Positions 8,729-16,822 of a stretch of DNA of 64,000 nucleotides are shown in pieces. The position numbers and the translations under genes are program-made. Source of the stretch: Embleya sp040605455 (GTDB lineage Bacteria; Actinomycetota; Actinomycetes; Streptomycetales; Streptomycetaceae). How positions within the stretch are numbered: the first letter of the stretch is position 1; every line of letters starts with the position of its first letter. Below the pieces are notes generated by a model. It was given only the letters and a program-made list of their open reading frames with translations. It was not told the origin of the DNA and searched no databases. The DNA is taken from contig NZ_JBEXCV010000009.1 in NCBI RefSeq assembly GCF_040605455.1, forward strand, positions 1-64,000, read 5' to 3'.

Positions 8729-10138
8729 TCAGCCGCGGACGAAGAGCAGCTTCGGCCGCTCCAGCATCTGGGCCACGTCGGCCAGCACGCGCGAGCCCAA
8801 CTCGCCGTCCACCATGCGGTGGTCGAAGGACAGCGAGAGGGTGGTCACCTGCCGGGGCTTGATCTTGCCCTTGTGCACCCACGGTTGCTCACGGATCGCG
8901 CCCACCGCCAGGATCGCGGCCTCGCCCGGGTTGAGGATCGGCGTACCGCCGTCCACCCCGAACACGCCCACGTTGGTGATGGTCACCGTGCCGCCGGCCA
9001 TGTCGGCGGGCGAGGTGCGCCCGTCCCGAGCGGTGGCCACCAACTCGGTGAGCGCGCCGGCCAGCGCGGTCAGGCTCTTGCCCCCCGCGTCCTTGATGTT
9101 CGGCACGATCAACCCGCGCGGCGTCGCCGCGGCGATGCCCAGGTTGATGCGATCGCGGACGACGATCTCCTGGTTCGGCTCGTCCCAGGACGCGTTGATC
9201 TCCGGGTGCCGGGCGATCGCCACGAGCAGCGCCCGGGCGACCAGGAGCAGCGGACTCACCTTGGTGTCCGCGAAGTCGGGCAGCTCGCGCAGCTTGCGCA
9301 CGAGCTTGACCGTGCGGGTCACGTCCACCGTCACCCACTCGGTGACGTGCGGCGCGGAGAACGCGCTCGCCACCATGGCCTGCGCGGTCGCCTTGCGCAC
9401 CCCCTTGACCGGGATGCGCCGCTCGCCCGCGACGCTCTCACCGGGCCCGGTCGCCGAGAAGGCGGCCGGGGCGGCGGCCGGCGCGGGACGCGCGGCGGCG
9501 TGTACGTCCTCGCGTGTGACCGTGCCGCCGGGGCCCGAGGGGAGCACCGACGCGAGGTCCACGCCCAGATCCCGGGCCAGCTTGCGGACCGGCGGCTTGG
9601 CGAGCGCGATCGAACCGTTGGCGGACGAGCCCGACGTCGGCGCTCCGGCGTGCCCCGAGCCGTTGGCCGCGCGAAGCACCGGCGCGGGGGTGTCCGTCTT
9701 GCGGGCCCGCCGCCGGCCGGACGTGGTGCGCACGCCGTAGCCGACCAGCACCGCCGTACGGGTGTCCTTCTTCTCCGGCTCGGCGGCCGCGACGGGCTCG
9801 GGCGCCGGGGGTTCGGGCACGAGATCCGCCGCGAGGGCCTCGCCCCGGCTGTCGGCCGGTTCGGCCGCGGCGGTGCCGGTGGGCATCTGCGTACCGCTCG
9901 GCGCCACAGCGATGATCGGGGCGCCGACCGCGACCGTGTCGCCCTCGGCGGCCAGGAGTTCGGTCACCACCCCGTCGAACGGACACGGCAGCTCGACCAG
10001 GGCCTTGGCCGTCTCCACCTCGACCATGACCTGGCCATCGCTCACCTCGTCGCCGACCTTGACGTGCCATACGACGATGTCGGCCTCTTCGAGCCCCTCG
10101 CCGACATCGGGCATCAGGAACTTCTTCACCTCGGACAC
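8729..10138 (-). CDS. bkdC: Branched-chain 2-oxoacid dehydrogenase E2 (dihydrolipoyl acyltransferase)
   Basis: A 469-residue E2 core protein that transfers branched-chain acyl groups from lipoyl-lysine to CoA, supplying isobutyryl-, isovaleryl- and 2-methylbutyryl-CoA. The lipoyl domain is residues 1-80 with Lys45 in VEVETAKALVE. After an Ala/Pro linker, the E1/E3-binding domain contains PPVRKLARDLGVDL and GPGGTVTREDV. The catalytic domain ends with LSFDHRMVDGELG (His and Asp of the acyltransferase site). GTG 10138 is preceded by GAGG five bases away. Seven bases separate it from the E1beta stop, so it is the last gene of the operon. Confidence 0.93.
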   Translation of the reverse strand: MSEVKKFLMPDVGEGLEEADIVVWHVKVGDEVSDGQVMVEVETAKALVELPCPFDGVVTELLAAEGDTVAVGAPIIAVAPSGTQMPTGTAAAEPADSRGEALAADLVPEPPAPEPVAAAEPEKKDTRTAVLVGYGVRTTSGRRRARKTDTPAPVLRAANGSGHAGAPTSGSSANGSIALAKPPVRKLARDLGVDLASVLPSGPGGTVTREDVHAAARPAPAAAPAAFSATGPGESVAGERRIPVKGVRKATAQAMVASAFSAPHVTEWVTVDVTRTVKLVRKLRELPDFADTKVSPLLLVARALLVAIARHPEINASWDEPNQEIVVRDRINLGIAAATPRGLIVPNIKDAGGKSLTALAGALTELVATARDGRTSPADMAGGTVTITNVGVFGVDGGTPILNPGEAAILAVGAIREQPWVHKGKIKPRQVTTLSLSFDHRMVDGELGSRVLADVAQMLERPKLLFVRG

Positions 10139-10145
10139 GGGATCC

Positions 10146-11147
10146 TCACCAGGCCAGGGAGCGGTCGACGGCATCGAGAACACGGTCGAGGTCGGGGAGG
10201 TAGTCCTCCTCGACCCGGGACGGCGGATACGGCGTGTGATAGCCGCCGACCCGGAGCACCGGCGCCTCCAGGTGATAAAAGCAGCGCTCGGTAATCGTCG
10301 CCGCGACCTCCGCGCCGATGCCCAGGAACGACGGGGCCTCGTGCACGACGACTAGGTGCCCGGTGCGCTTGACCGACTCCTCGACCGCGTCGAAGTCCAG
10401 CGGGGACAACGAGCGCAGGTCGATCACCTCCAACTCGCGCCCCTCCTCGGCGGCCGCCGCGGCGGCCTCCAGACAGGTCGCCACCATCGGCCCGTAGGCG
10501 ACCACCGTGCAGGCGCCGCCCGGGCGCACCACACGGGAGCCGTACAGCGGTTCCGGCGTCGCGGCGGTGTCCACCTCGGCCTTGGTCCAGTAGCGCCGCT
10601 TGGGCTCCAGGAAGATCACCGGGTCGTCGGAGGCGATCGCCTGCTGGATCATCCAGTAGGCGTCCACCGGGTTCGAGCACGACACCACGCGCAGGCCCGC
10701 GGTGTGCGCGAAGTACGCCTCGGGCGACTCGCTGTGGTGCTCGACCGCGCCGATCCCGCCGCCGAACGGGATGCGGATGACGATCGGCAGCTTGACGTAG
10801 CCGAGCGAACGGGCGTGCATCTTGGCCAGTTGGGTGACGATCTGGTCGTACGCGGGGAAGACGAAGCCGTCGAACTGGATCTCCACGACCGGCCGGTAGC
10901 CCGCCAGTGCCAGACCGATCGCGGTCCCGACGATGCCGGACTCGGCCAGCGGGGTGTCCACGACCCGGTCCTCGCCGAAGTCCTTCTGCAAACCGTCGGT
11001 GACCCGGAAGACACCGCCGAGCTTGCCGATGTCCTCGCCCATGATCAAAACCTTGGGGTCGCTCTCCAGGGACTTGCGCAGCCCCGTGTTGAGCGCCTGC
11101 ACCATCGACATCTGACGGGACGTGCCCGTCGACTGTGCGGGAGCCAT
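10146..11147 (-). CDS. bkdB: Branched-chain 2-oxoacid dehydrogenase E1 beta subunit
   Basis: A 333-residue E1beta subunit that completes the thiamine-diphosphate site with E1alpha. Recognisable segments are LIMGEDIGKLGGVFRVTDGL, the cofactor-contacting Glu region VDTPLAESGIVG, VEIQFDGFVFPAYDQI, and the C-terminal VVVHEAPSFLGIGAEVAA and RVGGYHTPYP. Its ATG at 11147 shares one base with the E1alpha stop (TGATG), so the two are translationally coupled and made in equal amounts. The long open frame further upstream is read-through of E1alpha in another frame. Confidence 0.95.
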   Translation of the reverse strand: MAPAQSTGTSRQMSMVQALNTGLRKSLESDPKVLIMGEDIGKLGGVFRVTDGLQKDFGEDRVVDTPLAESGIVGTAIGLALAGYRPVVEIQFDGFVFPAYDQIVTQLAKMHARSLGYVKLPIVIRIPFGGGIGAVEHHSESPEAYFAHTAGLRVVSCSNPVDAYWMIQQAIASDDPVIFLEPKRRYWTKAEVDTAATPEPLYGSRVVRPGGACTVVAYGPMVATCLEAAAAAAEEGRELEVIDLRSLSPLDFDAVEESVKRTGHLVVVHEAPSFLGIGAEVAATITERCFYHLEAPVLRVGGYHTPYPPSRVEEDYLPDLDRVLDAVDRSLAW

Positions 11148-12274
11148 CAGTGCCCGTCCTCCCCGGCGTCGACGAAGGACGCGTGGTAAGCCTCGAACTC
11201 GGCCCGTTCCCGGTCCACGAGGGTGTGCGGGTCGGCGTACACGTGCGCGAACATCGACGCCGGATCCGGGTCCGGCATCGTGCGCACGCCGTTGCGTACC
11301 CGCTTGCCCAATTCCTCGCTCTCGGCCTCCAGGTCCGCGAAGAACTCGGGAGTCCCGATGCCCTGCTTGTGCAGGTAGGCCTTGAGCCGCTCGATCGGGT
11401 CCTTGAGCCGCCATTCCTCCAGTTCCGCGTTCAACCGATAGCGGGTCGGGTCGTCGGACGTGGTGTGCGCGCCCATTCGGTAGGTGAACGCCTCGATCAG
11501 CATCGGGCCCTCGCCGCGCCGGGCCCGGGCCAACGCCGCCCTGGTCACCGCGAGACACGCGAGCACGTCGTTTCCGTCCACTCGAACTCCGGGAAAGCCG
11601 AATCCGGCGGCGCGCCGATACAGCGGCACCTTCATCTGCCGTTCGGTGGGTTCGGAGATGGCCCACTGATTGTTCTGGCAGAAGAACACCACGGGCGCGT
11701 TGAACACCGCCGCGAAGGTGAATGCCTCGTTGACATCGCCCTGGCTGGAGGCCCCGTCACCGAAATACGTGACGACCGCGCCATCGCTTCCGTCGCGTTG
11801 CACACCCATCGCGTATCCGACGCCGTGCAGGGTCTGCGCGCCGATGACGATCGTGTAGAGATGGAAATTGTTCTCGCGCGGATCCCAACCGCCGTGGTTG
11901 ACGCCGCGGAACATACCGAGCAGATTCAACGGGTCCACGCCGCGACACCACGCGACACCGTGTTCACGGTAGGTGGGAAACACATAGTCGTCCGGACTCA
12001 GCGCCCGTCCGGACCCGATCTGCGCGGCTTCCTGGCCGAGCAGCGAGGCCCACAAGCCCAGTTCGCCCTGCCGTTGCAGCGCGGTGGCCTCGGCGTCGAA
12101 GCGACGCACCAGCACCAGGTCGCGATACAGACTCAGGTATTCGTCATCGGACAGGTCGATCGCGTAATCGGGATGCTCGACCCGCTCGCCCTCGGGGGTG
12201 AGCAACTGAATCAGTTCTGGACCGGCTCCGGAATCGGGCGGAAACAATGTTCCGTCCGTACTGTCCACTGCCAC
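11147..12274 (-). CDS. bkdA: Branched-chain 2-oxoacid dehydrogenase E1 alpha subunit
   Basis: A 375-residue E1alpha subunit that decarboxylates branched-chain 2-oxo acids using thiamine diphosphate. The binding motif is GDGASSQGDVNEAFTFAAVF, ending at QNNQWAIS. The GAHTTSDDPTRYR segment is the conserved E1alpha phosphorylation-loop region. It is first in the bkd operon. GTG 12274 follows a strong GGAGGAG five bases upstream, which rules out the longer open frame above it. The products feed branched fatty-acid and polyketide starter units in streptomycetes (family knowledge). Confidence 0.94.
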   Translation of the reverse strand: MAVDSTDGTLFPPDSGAGPELIQLLTPEGERVEHPDYAIDLSDDEYLSLYRDLVLVRRFDAEATALQRQGELGLWASLLGQEAAQIGSGRALSPDDYVFPTYREHGVAWCRGVDPLNLLGMFRGVNHGGWDPRENNFHLYTIVIGAQTLHGVGYAMGVQRDGSDGAVVTYFGDGASSQGDVNEAFTFAAVFNAPVVFFCQNNQWAISEPTERQMKVPLYRRAAGFGFPGVRVDGNDVLACLAVTRAALARARRGEGPMLIEAFTYRMGAHTTSDDPTRYRLNAELEEWRLKDPIERLKAYLHKQGIGTPEFFADLEAESEELGKRVRNGVRTMPDPDPASMFAHVYADPHTLVDRERAEFEAYHASFVDAGEDGH

Positions 12275-12638
12275 GTTCTCTCCTCCGTCTGTCCGGTCCG
12301 CGGGGTCGCCGTGGACCGGGTCCGGATCGCCGGGCCCGGTTCCGCGCGGGGTGTGCGCGGCTACCTTGATGTGCAGACACGGCGATTGGTGGCTGTACTT
12401 CCTAGGATTTCCTAGGAATTCCCGGGTGAATCCGGGAGGCACCTGCGCACAGGCATGCGGTTCGGAAACCGCACACCGCCACGTTACCCACCAGTCCCGC
12501 CGGCACGTAGTGGCGACCGGCCCGAACGTGGCGGCACTGTTTGTCGCTCCTCGACGAATGGCCGCGTGGCGGGCCCGTCCCGACCCTTCCGGAGGCATCA
12601 ACCGGGCACCCGGACGGTGTACATGCGAACCTGTACAA
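12275..12638. other. Divergent intergenic region, bkd operon and DevR-like gene
   Basis: About 364 bp without a supported gene. It must carry the promoter of the bkd operon (minus) and that of the response-regulator gene (plus). The only clear structure is the CCTAGG inverted repeat at 12399-12418. Confidence 0.6.
12399..12418. promoter_or_regulatory. CCTAGG inverted repeat, candidate operator
   Basis: TTCCTAGGATTTCCTAGGAA reads as two palindromic TTCCTAGGA-type half sites mirrored around the centre. It lies 125 bp upstream of bkdA and 220 bp upstream of the DevR-like gene, and is AT-rich against its surroundings. It is a plausible repressor site for either gene. No regulator is assigned. 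Confidence 0.45.
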
Positions 12639-13295
12639 GTGAGCGATCAGGGAAGTATCCGGGTATTCCTCCTCGATGATCACGAAGTGGTCCGCCGTGG
12701 CGTGCACGAGTTGTTGTCGATCGAGGACGACATCGACGTGGTCGGCGAGGCCGGCACCGCCGAGGAGGCGCTGGTACGGATCCCGGCGACTCGGCCGCAG
12801 GTCGCGGTGCTCGACGTGCGGCTCCCGGACGGCAGCGGGGTCGAGGTGTGTCGCGAGATCCGGGCCCGACTGCCCGACGTGCGCTGCCTGATGCTCACCT
12901 CCTTCTCCGACGACGAGGCGCTGTTCGACGCGATCATGGCGGGCGCCTCCGGCTACGTGCTCAAGGACATCCGCGGCTCCGACCTGGTCGGCGCGGTCCG
13001 CGACGTCGCCGCCGGCAAATCCCTGCTCGACCCGGCGGCCACCGCCCGCGTCCTGGAACGCCTGCGCGGCGGCACCCGCGGCGACGAACGCCTGGCGGCC
13101 CTGAGCGACCAGGAGCGCCGCATCCTCGACCTGATCGGCGAGGGCATGACCAACCGCCGGATCGGCACCGAGATGCACCTGGCCGAGAAGACCATCAAGA
13201 ACTACGTCTCCAGCCTGCTCGCAAAGCTGGGCATGGAACGCCGCACCCAGGCTGCGGCATATGTGGCCCGCCAGAAGGCGGAGAAGAGGCGGTAG
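12639..13295 (+). CDS. DevR/DosR-like response regulator (NarL/LuxR class)
   Basis: A 218-residue two-component regulator. The receiver domain has acidic pair Asp13-Asp14, phospho-acceptor Asp59 in VLDVRLPDG and the conserved Lys in GYVLKDI. The LuxR-type HTH is about residues 148-210 (LSDQERRILDLIGEGMTNRRIG, then KTIKNYVSSLLAKLGMERRTQAA). From memory, both halves resemble mycobacterial DevR (DosR) closely, including the HTH end. GTG 12639 is chosen where homology starts; no strong ribosome-binding site is visible. No kinase is adjacent, but a DevS-like kinase lies 1.6 kb downstream on the other strand. Confidence 0.9.
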   Translation: MSDQGSIRVFLLDDHEVVRRGVHELLSIEDDIDVVGEAGTAEEALVRIPATRPQVAVLDVRLPDGSGVEVCREIRARLPDVRCLMLTSFSDDEALFDAIMAGASGYVLKDIRGSDLVGAVRDVAAGKSLLDPAATARVLERLRGGTRGDERLAALSDQERRILDLIGEGMTNRRIGTEMHLAEKTIKNYVSSLLAKLGMERRTQAAAYVARQKAEKRR

Positions 13296-13682
13296 TCGGC
13301 AGTGCGCGACTCGGCCGCGGAGCGCGCGGCGAGCGTGCGTCGGGCAGTGGCCCGGGACGCCGAGCGGACCTACGCGCAGGCCTCCCCGCGTTCGGGAGCT
13401 CCGGCCGCCCCCGAAGGGATGTCCCGGACCTTCGTCCACTGCGCCGCGGGTGAGGGGGTTGTCCCGGTGATCACGGGCGAGTTCGGGGCCGCGTCGATGG
13501 CATGAGGCCGGCTCGGGGCGGGTGCGGAGGTGTCGGCGGCCGGGGCGAGTCGAGGCGCCTTGAGCCCAAGGCAAAGGCCGTCATCAGGGCCGTACTTGCC
13601 CAGTGTGATGGGTTGGTGAGGGAGCTGTTCAGGTGCACGGCGGGGTCCCTTGCCTGGTCGAGGTGGCGGCGGTGACGGCGCG
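13296..13682. other. Intergenic region with no supported gene
   Basis: A 387-bp stretch between convergent genes. Short open frames here lack homology and ribosome-binding sites. A weak hairpin GCCTTGAGCCCAAGGC (13557-13572) may terminate one of the transcripts. Confidence 0.5.
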
Positions 13683-14741
13683 TCAGAGTGCGTCGGGGAC
13701 CAGCACGACCTTTCCGGTGACCGTGCCCGACTCGGCCAGTGCGAGTGCGTCGGCGGCTCGGCTCAGCGGAATGCGGGCCGCGACCTGGGCGGTGATGGCG
13801 CCGGTACCGAGCAGCGCGAAGACCTCGGACAGGTCAGTGCGCAGTCGGGCCCGGAAGGTCGCCGGGCGACGCTTGCCCGCCCAGATGTTGTAGAAGTGCG
13901 TGCGCCGCCCGTTGGGCAGCAGGTGCCACCACAGGAGGCGGGCCACCAGCTTGAGCACGGGCAGTCGGGACGAGCCGGGCGCGTTCTTGGTGGCCGCCGT
14001 CCCGTACGAGACGAGGGTGCCGCCACGGGCGAGCAGCCCGAACGAGTCGACGATCCCCCCGCCGCCGACGTGGTCGAAGACGGCGTCGACGCCGTGCGGG
14101 GCGTGCGCGCGCACCAGCGCGGGCAGGTCGGCGGCCCGGTAGTCCAGCGGGATCGCGCCCAGCGCGCGCACCGCGTCGTGGTGGCGCGGCGAGGCGGTGC
14201 CGATGACGCGAACGCCGGCCTGCGTGGCCAATTGCACCAGGGTCGATCCCACGCCGCCGTTGGCGCCGTGCACCAGGATGGTCTGCCCGCGGCGGATCCC
14301 GGCCCGACGGTGCAACATCTGCCACGCGGTGATCCCGTTGACGACCACGGTCTCCGCCTCGGCCGGGTCGATGCCCTCGGGCACCTCGACCAGGTCGGCG
14401 GCCGGGAGCACCGCCAGGCTCGCCCACCCGCCCACCTTGGTCAGCGCCGCGAATCGGCGGCCGACCAGCGCCGCATCGCCGCCGGGCCCGACCCGCAGGA
14501 CCGTGCCGACCAGGTCGTAGCCGGGGACGAACGGGAAGGCCGGCTGGTCGTAGTACTTGCCGCGGCGCATCTGCTGCTCGGCGAAGGAGACCCCCGACGC
14601 CTCGACCGCCAGCAGGACCTCCCCGGCGGCCGGCTCCGGCGTCGGGCGCACCCGAACCTCCAGGCCGGCGGGCTCGACGACGCCCGGCAGCACGATTTCG
14701 GTGACCGGGCCGGCAGCGGTCTCGGTTGCGATGGCATTCAT
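13683..14741 (-). CDS. Zinc-free MDR oxidoreductase (quinone-reductase-like)
   Basis: A 352-residue medium-chain dehydrogenase/reductase. The N-terminal GroES-like half has the quinone-oxidoreductase pattern (VSFAEQQMRRGKYYDQPAFPFVPGYDLVG) without structural zinc cysteines. The Rossmann half has the nucleotide motif HGANGGVGSTLVQLA and a basic-residue position after the second strand, typical of NADPH use. ATG 14741 follows GGGAG by five bases. The upstream region is unusually AT-rich. Probably reduces a quinone or enone; natural substrate unknown. Confidence 0.88.
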   Translation of the reverse strand: MNAIATETAAGPVTEIVLPGVVEPAGLEVRVRPTPEPAAGEVLLAVEASGVSFAEQQMRRGKYYDQPAFPFVPGYDLVGTVLRVGPGGDAALVGRRFAALTKVGGWASLAVLPAADLVEVPEGIDPAEAETVVVNGITAWQMLHRRAGIRRGQTILVHGANGGVGSTLVQLATQAGVRVIGTASPRHHDAVRALGAIPLDYRAADLPALVRAHAPHGVDAVFDHVGGGGIVDSFGLLARGGTLVSYGTAATKNAPGSSRLPVLKLVARLLWWHLLPNGRRTHFYNIWAGKRRPATFRARLRTDLSEVFALLGTGAITAQVAARIPLSRAADALALAESGTVTGKVVLVPDAL

Positions 14742-14757
14742 TACGACTCCCGGTGAT

Positions 14758-14800
14758 TATCAGTAATTTTTGTTATGCCATCTAACTTAAGTGCAGGCCA
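14758..14800 (-). promoter_or_regulatory. AT-rich promoter/operator region of the MDR gene
   Basis: The 40 bp upstream of the MDR gene are conspicuously AT-rich, with a perfect ACTTAAGT palindrome (about 14785-14792) and the string GTTATGCCATCTAAC. This may hold the promoter and a MarR- or TetR-type operator. No exact consensus is recognised. Confidence 0.3.
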
Positions 14801-14847
14801 TTAGCGTGTCAAGCATCGACTCGAGAACTTCCGGTCAGGGCGTACGC

Positions 14848-16623
14848 CTAGAGCGGCACCGACCAGGTCACCGTGGTGCCGCGGCCCTCCGGCCCCGGTC
14901 CGAACTCCGCCCGGCCGCCCAACTCCGTCGCGCGACCGGCCAGATTGGCCAGACCGCTGCGCCGACCACCGGGCGCGATGCCCACGCCGTCGTCGGTGAC
15001 CGTCAGGTCGACCGTGTCGCCGGCCACCACCAGGCTCACCTCGACCCGGGACGCGTGCGCGTGGCGGGACGTGTTGGAGAGGACCTCGCGCAGTGCGGCG
15101 AGGAGTTGCTCGGCGACCTCGTCCGAGACGGTCGAGTCGACCGGGCCCGCGAAGGTGACCGTCGGCTCGAAGCCGAGCGTGGCGGCCGACACGCTCGCCT
15201 CGCGCAGCACCCGGCCCCGGACCCCGATCGGCCCCTCTCGCGGCGGGTTCTGCAACGCGAAGATGGTGCTGCGTACCTCGCGGATCGTCGCGTCGAGTTC
15301 GTCCACGGCCTGGTTGATCCGCACGGTCACGGCCGGCATCCTCGCCAATCGGGCCGCGCCCTGGAGCATCATCCCGGTCGCGAACAGCCGCTGGATGACC
15401 AGGTCGTGCAGGTCCCGGGCGATCCGGTCGCGATCCTCGAACACGGCCAGCCGTTCCCGGTCGCGCTGCGCGCTCGCCAGCATCAGCGCGATCGCCGCCT
15501 GACCGCCGAACGCCTGGGCCATCGAGCGCTCGGTCCGATTGAACGGGACCGCGCCGATCCGCTTGTCCAGCTCGAGTGCGCCCAGGATCCGGTCGTTGGC
15601 GATCAGCGGCACGAACAGGCCCGGTCCGAAGCAGCGGGACTGGTCCAGCACCACGTTCGGATCGGTGCTCATGTCCGCGATGAAGATGCTGCGACCGGTG
15701 TTGATGGTCTCAGCGATCGGGCTGCCCTGTGCGACCACCGTGCCGCCCAGGCCCGCGAGGTCCTCGCCGGAGGTGACCTCGATCTGGTAGGAGCCGTCCG
15801 GCTGGGGCAGGTAGATCGCGGCGAAGTCCGCCTCGGCCAGGCTGCGCGCCCGCTCGGCCACCACGGCGAGTGCCTCGTCCGGGTCCTGCGTGGTCAGCAG
15901 CGCCGTGGTGACGTCCGCCGAGCCCATGATCCACTTCTCCCGGCGGACCGCGCTCTCGAACAGGCGCGCGTTCTCGATGGCCACCCCGGCCGCCGCCGCG
16001 AGCGCCCGGACCACCTGCTTGTCCTCGACGCTGAAGTCCGCCGTGCCGCGCTTCTCGGTCAGGTACAGATTGCCGAACACCTCGTCGCGCACCCGGATCG
16101 GCACGCCCAGGAACGAGTGCATCGCGGGGTGGTTCGGCGGGAAGCCGTAGGACGCCGGATGCCGGGTCAGATCGTCCAGGAGCAGCGGCTCGGGGTGGTC
16201 GATCAAAAGGCCCAGGATCCCCCGTCCGTGCGGGAGTTCGCCGATCCGCTCGCGGTCCTCCCCGGAGATGCCGACGGTGATGAAATCGGACAGGTTGTGC
16301 TCGCTGCCGATCACCCCGAGCGCGGCATAGCGTGCGTCCGCCAGGTCGGCCGCGGCCTCGACGATCCGGCGCAGCGTGGTGTGCAGGTCCAGGTCGGCGC
16401 CGACCGCGATCACCGCTTCGAGGAGCCCCTGGAGTCGATCCCCTGCCGCCGCCGCCGAACCGAGCCGCTCGACCACCTCGGCCACCTCGGCCACCTCGGC
16501 CACCAGATCGTTCAGGCCGAGCGAGTCCCGCGCCGCCGCGGCCGGTTCGGGCGTGTGGTCGGACCGATCCGTCCCGTCGGGCTCGTCGGCGCCGTCGGCG
16601 CCGTTGCCGGTCGCGTTCTCCAT
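14848..16623 (-). CDS. DevS/DosT-like GAF sensor histidine kinase
   Basis: A 591-residue soluble kinase. GAF domain 1 is about residues 63-222, GAF 2 about 235-385, then HisKA_3 with His406 in RDRIARDLHDLVIQRLF and an HATPase domain to the end (REVLSNTSRHAHA, TVTDDGVGI, SGLANLAGRA). Domain order, length and the ALQ-type dimerisation helix match mycobacterial DevS/DosT. The segment FPPNHPAMHSFLGVPIRVRDEVFG aligns with the DevS region holding the haem-ligating His, and His165 is in place. A triplicated AEV codon block lies at residues 42-50. It sits 199 bp downstream of cydDC in the same direction. Confidence 0.9.
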   Translation of the reverse strand: MENATGNGADGADEPDGTDRSDHTPEPAAAARDSLGLNDLVAEVAEVAEVVERLGSAAAAGDRLQGLLEAVIAVGADLDLHTTLRRIVEAAADLADARYAALGVIGSEHNLSDFITVGISGEDRERIGELPHGRGILGLLIDHPEPLLLDDLTRHPASYGFPPNHPAMHSFLGVPIRVRDEVFGNLYLTEKRGTADFSVEDKQVVRALAAAAGVAIENARLFESAVRREKWIMGSADVTTALLTTQDPDEALAVVAERARSLAEADFAAIYLPQPDGSYQIEVTSGEDLAGLGGTVVAQGSPIAETINTGRSIFIADMSTDPNVVLDQSRCFGPGLFVPLIANDRILGALELDKRIGAVPFNRTERSMAQAFGGQAAIALMLASAQRDRERLAVFEDRDRIARDLHDLVIQRLFATGMMLQGAARLARMPAVTVRINQAVDELDATIREVRSTIFALQNPPREGPIGVRGRVLREASVSAATLGFEPTVTFAGPVDSTVSDEVAEQLLAALREVLSNTSRHAHASRVEVSLVVAGDTVDLTVTDDGVGIAPGGRRSGLANLAGRATELGGRAEFGPGPEGRGTTVTWSVPL

Positions 16624-16822
16624 GAATGCAGCCTACGTGGGCAAATACGGATGAAAGCAGCTAAACAACCCGGACACGCGTGCGGATCCCACGCCCACGG
16701 ATCACGAGTACCGGTCCGCATACGCGGATGCACGCGCATCGGACGCCCGCACCCGAAGCACACGCGCCCGAATACGGACACGTACCCGTACACGTACGTA
16801 GGATCCGCGCGGCCGACCCGCC

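Noticed and set aside
13302..13505. 67-codon frame after the DevR-like gene
   Set aside because: No homology, no ribosome-binding site, and Ala/Arg-rich composition like shadow frames.
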